From Phaeacidiphilus oryzae TH49 (GTDB taxonomy: Bacteria; Actinomycetota; Actinomycetes; Streptomycetales; Streptomycetaceae), in assembly GCF_000744815.1 (NCBI RefSeq), contig NZ_JQMQ01000005.1, positions 6,343,801-6,407,800 of the forward strand: a stretch of 64,000 nt of DNA. The letters run 5' to 3'. The stretch's first letter is position 1. The number at the start of each line of letters is the position of its first letter. Shown one piece after another: positions 41,692-49,641 of the stretch. The notes below the pieces were generated by a model, which searched no databases, was not told the DNA's origin, and saw only the letters and a list, made by a program, of their open reading frames with translations. The position numbers and the translations under genes were made by a program.

Positions 41692-43443
41692 ATGGCCCGA
41701 TCCCCGAGCCCGGGCAGGCGCTGGGCCGCCACCGCCACCGCGCTGGCGCTCACCCTCGCCGCCGCAGGAACCGCCGCGGTGCTGTCGGCCGCCCCGGCCC
41801 CCGCCGACACCGGCGAGGGCTCCGCGAGCGCGACCCTCAGCGGCTCGCTCGACCCGCTCGGCGTCAACACCGCCGCCTGGGACGGCGGTTTCACGGACGC
41901 GGCGATCGCGCCGGCCCTCTCCGCCGCCCACACCGGGCTGGTCCGCTACCCCGGCGGTTCCTGGGCCGACCAGTACCTCTGGCAGAGCAACTCGGTCTCC
42001 GGGCAGACCCAGTCGGTGGACTTCGGCGCCTACGCCAAGCAGGTGGACGCGGTCGGCGGCGGCCAGAAGCTGGTCACCGTCGACTACGGCTCGGACACCC
42101 CGGCGTCGGCCGCCGCCTGGGTCAAGCAGTCGCAGACCAGCGGCGAGGGTGTGGCCCTGTGGGAGGTCGGCAACGAGGAGTACGGGTCCTGGGAGGTGGA
42201 CGACCACGCGAACCCCCACACCGCCTCCTCGTACGCGACCAACGCCCTCAGCTACATGCAGGCCATGAAGGCCGCCGACCCCCATGCGCAGATCTGCTAC
42301 GACTACGCGATGGACGGCGACCTGGCGCCCGGCGCGGGCGTGTCGGGCTGGCAGGACTGGAACGACACCATCCTCCAGGCGGACGCCGCCGACATCGACT
42401 GCGCGGACGTCCACTGGTACCCGATCAACGGGACGCCGACCGAGAGCGTCCAGTCGATCATGCAGCTGGTGGACAGGGTCCCGGCCGCGGCCGCCGAGGT
42501 GCACACCGCGCTCTCCACGTACGACCCGAAGGCCGAGTTCGTGGTGGGCGAGACCAACATGTCCAACGCCGCCAACGCGTGGAACGAGGAGCCGGTGGGC
42601 GCCCTCTTCTCCGCGGCCAACGCGATGGAGTGGCTGGCCAACGGGGCGCAGAGCATCGACTGGTGGGACGTCCACAACTACGGCTCGCCCACCGCCGACT
42701 TCGGCATGTTCTCCTCCGGCGGCAACGGCGAGCCGAGCGGGGACACCCCCTACCCGCCGTACTACGGCTACCTGCTGGCCTCCAAGCTGGCCGTCCACGG
42801 GGCCACGGTGGGCACGCTGCCGCTCGGCACCGCGGACCTGTACAGCTACTACTCCCAGCTGCCGGACGGCTCCTACGCGGTGATGCTGGTCAACGCCGGC
42901 TCGGCGGCCACCTCGGTCGGCACGGCGGACCTGGGGATCACCAGCGCTTCGGAGACCTCGTCCAGCTACTCGGCCGCCGACCCGGGGGGCATCACCTCCG
43001 GGACCGCATCGGGCAGCACGATCAGCGTTCCCGCCCAGTCGGTGGTCGTCCTCAGCGGAGCCACCGGGGCGCCGCCGACGTCCGCGCCTCCGACGACCGC
43101 GCCGCCGACCACCGCGCCGCCGACCACGCCGCCGGGCGGTAGTGGCTGCAAGGCGAGCTATGCGGTGAGCAGTGACTGGGGGAGTGGGTTCACGGCGAAC
43201 GTGACGGTGGCCAACACCGGTTCTGCGGACACCAAGTCCTGGAAGGTGTCCTGGAGTTGGCCGGGGAACCAGGCGGTGCTCAACATGTGGAACGCCGTCT
43301 ACAGCCAGTCCGCTACCTCGGTGACGGCCGCCTCCCAGTCGTACAACGCGGACATCCCGCCCGGCGGCAGTACCAGCTTCGGCCTGCAGGCCACCTACTC
43401 CGGCGGCAACACCGCCCCGACGCTCAGCTGCACCCCCGGCTGA
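41692..43443 (+). CDS. Secreted clan GH-A-like glycosidase of unassigned family, with CBM2
   Basis: This is a 583-aa exported protein (Sec signal ending near APADT, residue ~40). The catalytic region (~50-460) has TIM-barrel hallmarks of clan GH-A: GLVRYPGGSWADQYLWQ near the start, acid/base candidate Glu162 in ALWEVGNEEYGSWEV (strand 4), and nucleophile candidate Glu287 in FVVGETNMSN (strand 7), with DVHWYPINGT and WWDVHNYGSP between and after. It reminds me of GH51/GH39/GH44-type enzymes (arabinofuranosidase, xyloglucanase), but no family match is certain. Streptomycete relatives are usually called only cellulose-binding protein. A Pro-Thr linker (~461-482) leads to a C-terminal CBM2 (~484-583). 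It sits inside the cellulase operon. Confidence 0.9.
   Translation: MARSPSPGRRWAATATALALTLAAAGTAAVLSAAPAPADTGEGSASATLSGSLDPLGVNTAAWDGGFTDAAIAPALSAAHTGLVRYPGGSWADQYLWQSNSVSGQTQSVDFGAYAKQVDAVGGGQKLVTVDYGSDTPASAAAWVKQSQTSGEGVALWEVGNEEYGSWEVDDHANPHTASSYATNALSYMQAMKAADPHAQICYDYAMDGDLAPGAGVSGWQDWNDTILQADAADIDCADVHWYPINGTPTESVQSIMQLVDRVPAAAAEVHTALSTYDPKAEFVVGETNMSNAANAWNEEPVGALFSAANAMEWLANGAQSIDWWDVHNYGSPTADFGMFSSGGNGEPSGDTPYPPYYGYLLASKLAVHGATVGTLPLGTADLYSYYSQLPDGSYAVMLVNAGSAATSVGTADLGITSASETSSSYSAADPGGITSGTASGSTISVPAQSVVVLSGATGAPPTSAPPTTAPPTTAPPTTPPGGSGCKASYAVSSDWGSGFTANVTVANTGSADTKSWKVSWSWPGNQAVLNMWNAVYSQSATSVTAASQSYNADIPPGGSTSFGLQATYSGGNTAPTLSCTPG
43121..43440 (+). repeat. CBM2-encoding module, copy 1
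   Basis: Aligned to copy 2 with an offset of 1570 bases. By hand I count 17 differences in the 300 bases 43141-43440, only 4 of them in the first 167. Codon choice (AGT, GGG, GCG, TTC-ACG-GCG) differs from the AGC/GGC/GCC style of the catalytic domains. Confidence 0.85.
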
Positions 43444-43447
43444 GCCG

Positions 43448-43498
43448 GCGGCCGCCCGGCCGGGCCCCCTTCCCCCCGAAGCCCGGCCGGGCGGCCGC
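43448..43498. terminator. Perfect 18-bp hairpin between the GH-A-like and GH10 genes
   Basis: Arms GCGGCCGCCCGGCCGGGC (43448-43465) and GCCCGGCCGGGCGGCCGC (43481-43498) enclose a 15-base C-rich loop, 5 bases after the stop. It is very stable. It may terminate or attenuate transcription into the xylanase gene, or protect the upstream mRNA. Confidence 0.8.
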
Positions 43499-43543
43499 AC
43501 CCCTCGTCCGCACCCCACGAACCTCGTCGGCACCTCACCAGAA

Positions 43544-45013
43544 ATGAGAACGACCATGCCCAGAACGCTCAGACCGGTATGGCTCGCGGCCCTCGCGGCG
43601 GGGGTCCTCCTCGCGATGCTGGGAGCACTCGGCGTGCTGGCTCCGCGCGCCGCCGCGCAGTCCACCCTCGGCCAGCTCGCCTCCGCGGCCGGCGGCCGCT
43701 ACTTCGGCACGGCCGTCAGTAACTCCGCCCTCACCTCCGACACCACCTACACCTCGATCCTGGGCAGCCAGTTCAGCGCGGTCACCCCCGAGAACGCGAT
43801 GAAGTGGGACACCGTCGAGCCCAACCAGGGGCAGTTCGACTTCTCCGGCGGCGACCAGCTGGTCTCCTACGCGAAGCAGCACAACCAGCTGGTCCGCGGC
43901 CACAACCTGGTGTGGCACAGCCAGCTGCCCGGCTGGGTGAGCGGCCTGCCGCTGAACCAGGTGCAGGCGGCCATGGAGAACCACATCACCCAGGAGGTCA
44001 GCCACTACAAGGGCTCGATCTACGCCTGGGACGTGGTCAACGAGCCCTTCAACGACGACGGTTCCTACCGCAGCGACGTCTTCTACCAGGCCATGGGCAC
44101 CGGGTACATCGCCGACGCGCTGCGTACCGCGCACGCCGCCGACCCCAGCGCCAAGCTGTACCTCAACGACTACAACATCGAGGGCACGGGCGCGAAGGCC
44201 GACGCGATGTACAACCTGGTGAGCTCGCTGAAGGCGCAGGGGGTGCCGATCGACGGGGTCGGCTTCGAGACGCATCTGGCGATCCAGTACGGCTTCCCCA
44301 CCGGAATGCAGCAGAACCTGCAGCGCTTCGCCGCCCTGGGCGTGGACGTGGCGATCACCGAGCTGGACGTCCGGATGACCCTGCCGGAGACCAGCGCCCA
44401 GGACACCACCCAGGCCGACTACTACAGCCAGGTCACCAACGCCTGCCTGGCGGTCTCGCGCTGCGTCGGCATCACGGTGTGGGAGTTCACCGACAAGTAC
44501 TCCTGGGTGCCGGGCACCTTCTCCGGGCAGGGCGCGGCCGACCTCTACGACTCCAACTACCAGACCAAGCCGGCGTACACCGCCGTCGCCAACGACCTGA
44601 CCGCGGCCGCCGGGGGCACCACCGCCCCGCCGACCACCGCCCCTCCGACGACCGCGCCTCCGACGACCGCGCCTCCGACCACTGCCCCGCCGACCACGCC
44701 GCCGGGCGGTAGCGGCTGCAAGGCGAGCTATGCGGTGAGCAGTGACTGGGGGAGTGGCTTCACGGCGAACGTGACGGTGGCCAACACCGGTTCGGCGGAC
44801 ACCAAGTCCTGGAAGGTGTCCTGGAGTTGGCCGGGGAACCAGGCGGTGGTCAACATGTGGAACGCCGTCTACAGCCAGTCGGGTACCGCGGTGACGGCCA
44901 CCTCCCAGTCGTACAACGCGGACATCCCACCCGGCGGCAGCACCAGCTTCGGGCTGCAGGCCACCTACTCCGGCGGCAACACCGCCCCCACCCTCACCTG
45001 CACGGCGGGCTGA
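43544..45013 (+). CDS. Secreted GH10 endo-1,4-beta-xylanase with CBM2
   Basis: This is a 489-aa retaining xylanase. Signal peptide: PVWLAALAAGVLLAMLGALG, cleavage near RAAAQ (residue ~39). The GH10 barrel (~40-350) shows FSAVTPENAMKWDTVEP, GHNLVWHSQLPGW, acid/base Glu167 in YAWDVVNEPFND and nucleophile Glu273 in VAITELDVRM. A (A/T)PPTTAPPTT linker (~360-385) leads to CBM2 (~388-489). The start is either ATG 43544 or ATG 43556; the second has GAGAA upstream and may be better. The CBM2 is almost identical at DNA level to that of the preceding gene, whereas the catalytic domains are unrelated. Confidence 0.96.
   Translation: MRTTMPRTLRPVWLAALAAGVLLAMLGALGVLAPRAAAQSTLGQLASAAGGRYFGTAVSNSALTSDTTYTSILGSQFSAVTPENAMKWDTVEPNQGQFDFSGGDQLVSYAKQHNQLVRGHNLVWHSQLPGWVSGLPLNQVQAAMENHITQEVSHYKGSIYAWDVVNEPFNDDGSYRSDVFYQAMGTGYIADALRTAHAADPSAKLYLNDYNIEGTGAKADAMYNLVSSLKAQGVPIDGVGFETHLAIQYGFPTGMQQNLQRFAALGVDVAITELDVRMTLPETSAQDTTQADYYSQVTNACLAVSRCVGITVWEFTDKYSWVPGTFSGQGAADLYDSNYQTKPAYTAVANDLTAAAGGTTAPPTTAPPTTAPPTTAPPTTAPPTTPPGGSGCKASYAVSSDWGSGFTANVTVANTGSADTKSWKVSWSWPGNQAVVNMWNAVYSQSGTAVTATSQSYNADIPPGGSTSFGLQATYSGGNTAPTLTCTAG
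44691..45010 (+). repeat. CBM2-encoding module, copy 2
   Basis: Partner of copy 1, at the end of the xylanase gene. The 5' two thirds are nearly identical and differences cluster toward the 3' end, the pattern expected after recent conversion or duplication of the module. Confidence 0.85.
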
Positions 45014-45051
45014 GCCGAGCGGCCCCGACGGAAGGGAAGGGAACGACAGCG

Positions 45052-47928
45052 ATGTCCCCCCGAGAACACGGCATCTCCCGGCGGCGCTTCGTCTCCGCCA
45101 CGGCCGGAGCGACCCTGCTCGCCGCGATCGGCGGGCCGCGGACGGCGAAGGCCTGGGCGGAGGCCCCCGCCGCAGGCGCCGCCGCCACCGCCACCACCGG
45201 CAGCTGGACCGGTGTCCGGATCGGCGGCGGAGGCTTCGTCGACGGCATCGTCTTCAACCAGAGCCGGGCGGGCCTCCTCTACGCCCGCACCGACATCGGC
45301 GGTGCCTACCGCTGGGACCCGGCCGCCGGCTCCTGGGTCCCGCTGCTGGACTGGGTGGGCTTCGACGACTGGGGCTACAACGGCGTGGTCAGCCTGGCCA
45401 GTGACCCCGTCGCCCCGGACAACCTCTACGCCGCCGTCGGGATGTACACCAACAGCTGGGACCCGAACAACGGGGCCGTCCTCCGCTCCGCCGACCAGGG
45501 TGCCACCTGGGCCGTCTCCCCCCTCCCGTTCAAGCTGGGCGGCAACATGCCCGGCCGCGGGATGGGGGAGCGGCTGGCCGTCGACCCCAACGACAACCGC
45601 ATCCTCTATCTGGGCGCGCCCAGCGGCCACGGCCTGTGGCGGAGCACCGACTCCGGCGCCACCTGGTCGAAGGTGAGCAGCTTCCCCAACCCCGGCACCT
45701 ACGTGGCCGATCCGAGCGACACCACCGGGTACCAGAGCGACCTCCAGGGCGTGGTCTGGGTGGTCTTCGACCCCTCCACGGGCAGTCCCGGCAAGCCCAC
45801 GCAGGACGTCTACGTCGGCGTGGCGGACCTGGCGAACACCGTCTACCGCAGCACCGACGGCGGCTCCACCTGGGCCGCCGTCCCCGGCGCGCCCACCGGC
45901 TTCATCGCCCACAAGGGCGTCCTCGACCCGGTGAACCACCTCCTCTACCTCGCCACCAGCGACACCGGCGGCCCGTACGACGGCAGCTCCGGTGACGTCT
46001 GGAAGTTCGGTACGCAGAGCGGGAGTTGGACCCGGATCAGCCCCGTCCCCTCCACCGACACCGACAACGACTACTTCGGCTACTCCGGGCTCACGATCGA
46101 CCGACAGCACCCGGGCACCCTGATGGTCGCCACCCAGGTCTCCTGGTGGCCGGACATCATCATCTTCCGCAGCACCGACAGCGGGGCCCACTGGACCCGG
46201 ATCTGGGACTACACCAGCTATCCGGACCGCAGCCTCCGCTACACCCTGGACGCCTCCGCCGAACCCTGGCTGACCTTCGGGGAAGCCCCCGCGCCGCCGG
46301 TGCCCAGCCCGAAGCTGGGCTGGATGACCGAGGCCATGGAGATCGACCCCTTCGACTCCGACCGGATGCTCTACGGCACCGGTGCCACCCTCTACGCCAC
46401 CACCGACCTCACCCGCTGGGACGCCGGGGGCACCATCACCCTCGCGCCCATGGTCGCCGGCCTGGAGGAGACCGCCGTCAACGACCTGATCAGTCCCCCC
46501 GCCGGTGCCCCTCTCCTCTCCGCGCTCGGCGACATCGGCGGCTTCCGCCACGACGACCTGGCCGCCGTCCCCGCCCTGATGTACACCGCGCCCAACCTGA
46601 CCACGACCACCAGCCTGGACTACGCCGAACTCGCGCCCGCGGTGATCGTGCGGGCCGGGAACATCGACCGGAGCGGCAATCCGAACGTCAACCGGGCCGG
46701 CTTCTCCTCGGACGGCGGCGCCGACTGGTGGCAGGCGGGCAGCGAGCCCGGCGGGGTCACCGGCGGCGGAACGATCGCGGTCGCGGCCGACGGCTCGGCC
46801 GCGGTCTGGGCGCCCGCCGGAGCCTCCGTCAGCCGCTCGACGGACAGCGGGAGTTCGTGGACGGCGAGCTCGGGCGGTGTCCCGTCCGGTGCGGTGGTCC
46901 GGTCCGACCGCGTCAACCCGAAGAAGTTCTACGCCTTCTCGGGCGGCACCTTCTACCGCAGCACGGACGGCGGTGCCTCGTTCGCGGCGACGGCGACGGC
47001 GGCGAGCGGCCTGCCGTCCTCCGGCACGGTCGCCTTCCGCGCGCTGCCCGGCCGGGAGGGCGACATCTGGCTGGCCGGCGGGAGCAGCAGCGGCAACGCC
47101 TACGGGCTGTGGCACTCCACCGACTCCGGCGCCACCTTCGGCCGGGTCGCCGGGGTCGACGAGGCCGACAACATCGGGGCCGGGATGCCCGCCCCCGGGG
47201 GCTCGGGCTATCCGGCGCTCTACCTGATCGGCAAGGTGGCCGGGGTCCGCGGGGTCTTCCGCTCCGACGACGCCGGCGCCACCTGGCCGCGGGTCAACGA
47301 CGACCGGCACCAGTACGGCGCCATCGGTGCCGCGATCACCGGCGACCCGCGCGTCTACGGCCGCGTCTACCTCGGCACCAACGGCCGCGGCATCCTGTAC
47401 TGCGACACCGCGGGGAGCGGCGGCGGCACGGGCGGCACCGGCGGGGGCACCCCGCCGCCGGCGACCGGGACGGTCAGGGTCCAGTACCGCGACTACGCCA
47501 CCGATCCGACGACCAACCAGATCCGGCCCGGACTCCAACTGGTGAACACCGGCAGCCGGCCGCTCCCGCTGTCGGCGGTGACCCTGCGGTACTGGTTCAC
47601 CGCCGACGCCGGCGCGAGCACCTTCAGCACCTATGTCGACTACGCGGCCCTGGGCGCCTCGAACATCTCCAGCCGGGTGGTGGCGATGGCCGCCGCCAGG
47701 CCGGGCGCGGACCACTATCTGGAGGTCTCGTTCGGCTCGGCTGCGGGCTCGCTGGCGCCGGGCGCCTCGACAGGCGAGATCCAGAACCGCTTCAACAAGA
47801 CCGACTGGTCCGCCTTCGACCAGGCGGACGACTACAGCTACGCCGCCGGCGGTACGGCCTACGCGGACACCGCCAAGGTCACCGCGTACGTCGGCGGCGC
47901 CCTCGGGTGGGGCACCGAACCCGCCTGA
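45052..47928 (+). CDS. Tat-secreted GH74 xyloglucanase with CBM3
   Basis: This is a 958-aa inverting xyloglucan hydrolase built from two seven-bladed beta-propellers. It has a twin-arginine signal (ISRRRFVSATAGATLLAAIG). The GH74 catalytic aspartates are recognisable as Asp81 in YARTDIGGAYRWD and Asp494 in LSALGDIGGFRHDD. Many Asp-box repeats (SxDxGxTW) occur, for example STDSGATWSKVS and STDGGSTWAAVP, and MTEAMEIDPFDSDRMLYGTG is typical. A Gly-rich linker (~785-805) joins a C-terminal CBM3 (~805-958). ATG 45052 has GGAAGGGAACG upstream and lies 38 bases after the xylanase. As last gene of the operon it adds hemicellulose removal to the cellulases. Confidence 0.96.
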   Translation: MSPREHGISRRRFVSATAGATLLAAIGGPRTAKAWAEAPAAGAAATATTGSWTGVRIGGGGFVDGIVFNQSRAGLLYARTDIGGAYRWDPAAGSWVPLLDWVGFDDWGYNGVVSLASDPVAPDNLYAAVGMYTNSWDPNNGAVLRSADQGATWAVSPLPFKLGGNMPGRGMGERLAVDPNDNRILYLGAPSGHGLWRSTDSGATWSKVSSFPNPGTYVADPSDTTGYQSDLQGVVWVVFDPSTGSPGKPTQDVYVGVADLANTVYRSTDGGSTWAAVPGAPTGFIAHKGVLDPVNHLLYLATSDTGGPYDGSSGDVWKFGTQSGSWTRISPVPSTDTDNDYFGYSGLTIDRQHPGTLMVATQVSWWPDIIIFRSTDSGAHWTRIWDYTSYPDRSLRYTLDASAEPWLTFGEAPAPPVPSPKLGWMTEAMEIDPFDSDRMLYGTGATLYATTDLTRWDAGGTITLAPMVAGLEETAVNDLISPPAGAPLLSALGDIGGFRHDDLAAVPALMYTAPNLTTTTSLDYAELAPAVIVRAGNIDRSGNPNVNRAGFSSDGGADWWQAGSEPGGVTGGGTIAVAADGSAAVWAPAGASVSRSTDSGSSWTASSGGVPSGAVVRSDRVNPKKFYAFSGGTFYRSTDGGASFAATATAASGLPSSGTVAFRALPGREGDIWLAGGSSSGNAYGLWHSTDSGATFGRVAGVDEADNIGAGMPAPGGSGYPALYLIGKVAGVRGVFRSDDAGATWPRVNDDRHQYGAIGAAITGDPRVYGRVYLGTNGRGILYCDTAGSGGGTGGTGGGTPPPATGTVRVQYRDYATDPTTNQIRPGLQLVNTGSRPLPLSAVTLRYWFTADAGASTFSTYVDYAALGASNISSRVVAMAAARPGADHYLEVSFGSAAGSLAPGASTGEIQNRFNKTDWSAFDQADDYSYAAGGTAYADTAKVTAYVGGALGWGTEPA

Positions 47929-47931
47929 TCT

Positions 47932-47975
47932 CCGCCCGGGCCGGTGCCGAACGCCCCCCGGCCCGGCCCGGGCGG
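47932..47975. terminator. Hairpin terminator of the cellulase operon
   Basis: Arms CCGCCCGGGCCGG (47932-47944) and CCGGCCCGGGCGG (47963-47975) with an 18-base loop, 3 bases after the GH74 stop. It is well placed to end the operon before the convergent hydrolase gene. Confidence 0.75.
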
Positions 47976-48037
47976 TGCCCGTCGTATCGCCTGGGCGAGG
48001 CGGGTCGGCGAAGGCGGGCAGGCGAACTGACGTGCAG

Positions 48038-48589
48038 TCAGACAGCCGGCCAGACCACTTCGTCGAGGAAGAGCTCCACCGCCGTGGCGGTCTCGCCGAG
48101 GGCGCAGGCCGAGTCCTTCAGCGGGCCGGGCAGGAACATCCGGTGGTCCGCCCCGTCCACCTCCAGGACGTGCGGGGAGAGCGAGCGGGCCACCCCGCCG
48201 TCCCACCAGTCGTCCGCGGTGCCGCCGATCAGCAGGCAGGGGGCGGTGGCCCGGCGCAGCGCGGCGACCACCTCCGGTTCGGTCAGCAGCGGGGTGAACC
48301 AGACGGCGGGGAGGCCGCGTTCGGCCGCCACCGCGGCCGCGGCGGTGCCCAGGGACTTGCCGACGAGCAGCGGTGCCACCGCAGGGCCGAGCTCGTCGAC
48401 GGCCGCCGCGACCGCCGCCTGGACCCGCGGGTAGAGGTCCTTCTGATCGCCCGGTCCGTACCCGACCGGGTAGGCCCCGGCCCCCCGCTGCTCGGCGGCG
48501 GCCGCCGCGAACATCAGCAGCGGCCCGTCCGGACCGTAGTTCCCGCCGGGTGCCAGCACCGCGGCCCGAGCGCGATCGTCAACCGTCAT
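48038..48589 (-). CDS. Small alpha/beta hydrolase
   Basis: This is a 183-aa alpha/beta-hydrolase-fold protein. The nucleophile elbow is PLLVGKSLGTAAAAVA (G-K-S-L-G), the likely acid is in LIGGTADDWWDG and the His in VDGADHRMFLPG. The core is short, with few lid elements, like the KANL3/Tex30 or dienelactone-hydrolase-like small hydrolases. The substrate is unknown. It is the last gene of a minus-strand pair with the methyltransferase. Confidence 0.85.
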   Translation of the reverse strand: MTVDDRARAAVLAPGGNYGPDGPLLMFAAAAAEQRGAGAYPVGYGPGDQKDLYPRVQAAVAAAVDELGPAVAPLLVGKSLGTAAAAVAAERGLPAVWFTPLLTEPEVVAALRRATAPCLLIGGTADDWWDGGVARSLSPHVLEVDGADHRMFLPGPLKDSACALGETATAVELFLDEVVWPAV

Positions 48590-48624
48590 GGGCGCATGCT
48601 AGGTCGGACGGTTCCACCGCGTCC

Positions 48625-49485
48625 TCACTTCTCCGCGTCCTGTGCCGCGGCGGCCCGGCCGGCCTTCGGGCCGCCGGGCTTGCGGGCCACCCCGCCGTAC
48701 AGCGCCACGTCCGCGAGGGAAGGGGCCGCGCCGTCGGCGGCCGTGCGGCGCCACTGGGAGACCGGCACCAGTCCGGGGTCGAGCGGTTCCAGCCCCTCGA
48801 AGAAGCCGGCGCACTCCGCCGGGGTGCGCATCCGCACCGGTATCCCGGTGTCCGCGTACCGCTCGGTGGCCTCCACCTGCTCGGCGGGCGGCCGGTCCTC
48901 GGCCCACAGCGAGATCATCAGCATGCTGCCCGGCGCCAGCGCGTCCATCAGCCGGCGGACGATCCCCCGCGCCTCGTCGTCGTCCGGGACGAAGTGGAGG
49001 ATGGCCAGCAGCATCAGCGCCACCGGCCGGTCCAGGTCCAGGGCGGCCTTCAGCTCGGCGGAGGCCAGGATCGACTCCGGGGAGCGCAGGTCGGCGTCCA
49101 GGTAGCCGACGGTGCGGTCGCCCAGGTCGGTGAGCCGGGCCCGGGCGTGGGCCAGCACCATCGGGTCGTTGTCCACGTAGAGGACGCGGGACGAGGGGTC
49201 CACGGCCTGGGCGATCTCGTGGGTGCTGCCGGGGGAGGGCAGGCCGGTGCCGATGTCCAGGAACTGGCGGATCCCGTGCTCGCGGGCCATCGCGTCCACC
49301 CCGCGGCGGAGGAAGGCCCGGTTCTCCCGGACCGTGGCCAGCACGCCGGGGCGGGCCTCGGCGACCCGCTGGGCGGCCTCCCGGTCGACCGGGAAGTTGT
49401 CCTTGCCGCCGGCCCACCAGTCGTAGATCCGCGCCGAGTGCGGAGTCCCGGTGTCGAACTCCGGCGGTGACCAGTCAGCGCACAC
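48625..49485 (-). CDS. SAM-dependent methyltransferase, DUF574/Methyltransf_19 family
   Basis: This is a 286-aa class I methyltransferase of a group that is strongly expanded in streptomycetes. Signature pieces: PHSARIYDWWAGGKDNFPVD, FLDIGTGLPSPGSTHEIAQ (SAM loop), RVLYVDNDPMVLAHARA, ALMLLAILHFVPDDDEARG and SMLMISLWAEDRP. The start GTG 49485 has AGGAGC six bases upstream; an upstream ATG at 49560 would add 25 unconserved residues. Acceptors of this family are mostly unknown; some act on small metabolites. It is followed by a small hydrolase, with a 35-base gap. Confidence 0.92.
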   Translation of the reverse strand: MCADWSPPEFDTGTPHSARIYDWWAGGKDNFPVDREAAQRVAEARPGVLATVRENRAFLRRGVDAMAREHGIRQFLDIGTGLPSPGSTHEIAQAVDPSSRVLYVDNDPMVLAHARARLTDLGDRTVGYLDADLRSPESILASAELKAALDLDRPVALMLLAILHFVPDDDEARGIVRRLMDALAPGSMLMISLWAEDRPPAEQVEATERYADTGIPVRMRTPAECAGFFEGLEPLDPGLVPVSQWRRTAADGAAPSLADVALYGGVARKPGGPKAGRAAAAQDAEK

Positions 49486-49641
49486 GGACGGCTCCTGTCC
49501 TCGAGGTCTCCGCTGCCACCGGTTGTGCGTCGCAACGGAGTTCGTATTCTTCCCGATCACGCCCGGAGGAATCCAGCGATCGCGCGACGAGGAGGGCGCC
49601 CCCGCCCACCCTTACGTCTGCGCCTGCGCCCGCGCCTGCGC

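Noticed and set aside
44965-47715. 916-codon open frame antisense to GH74
   Set aside because: Gly/Val/Arg-rich shadow of a confirmed GH74 gene with no domain.
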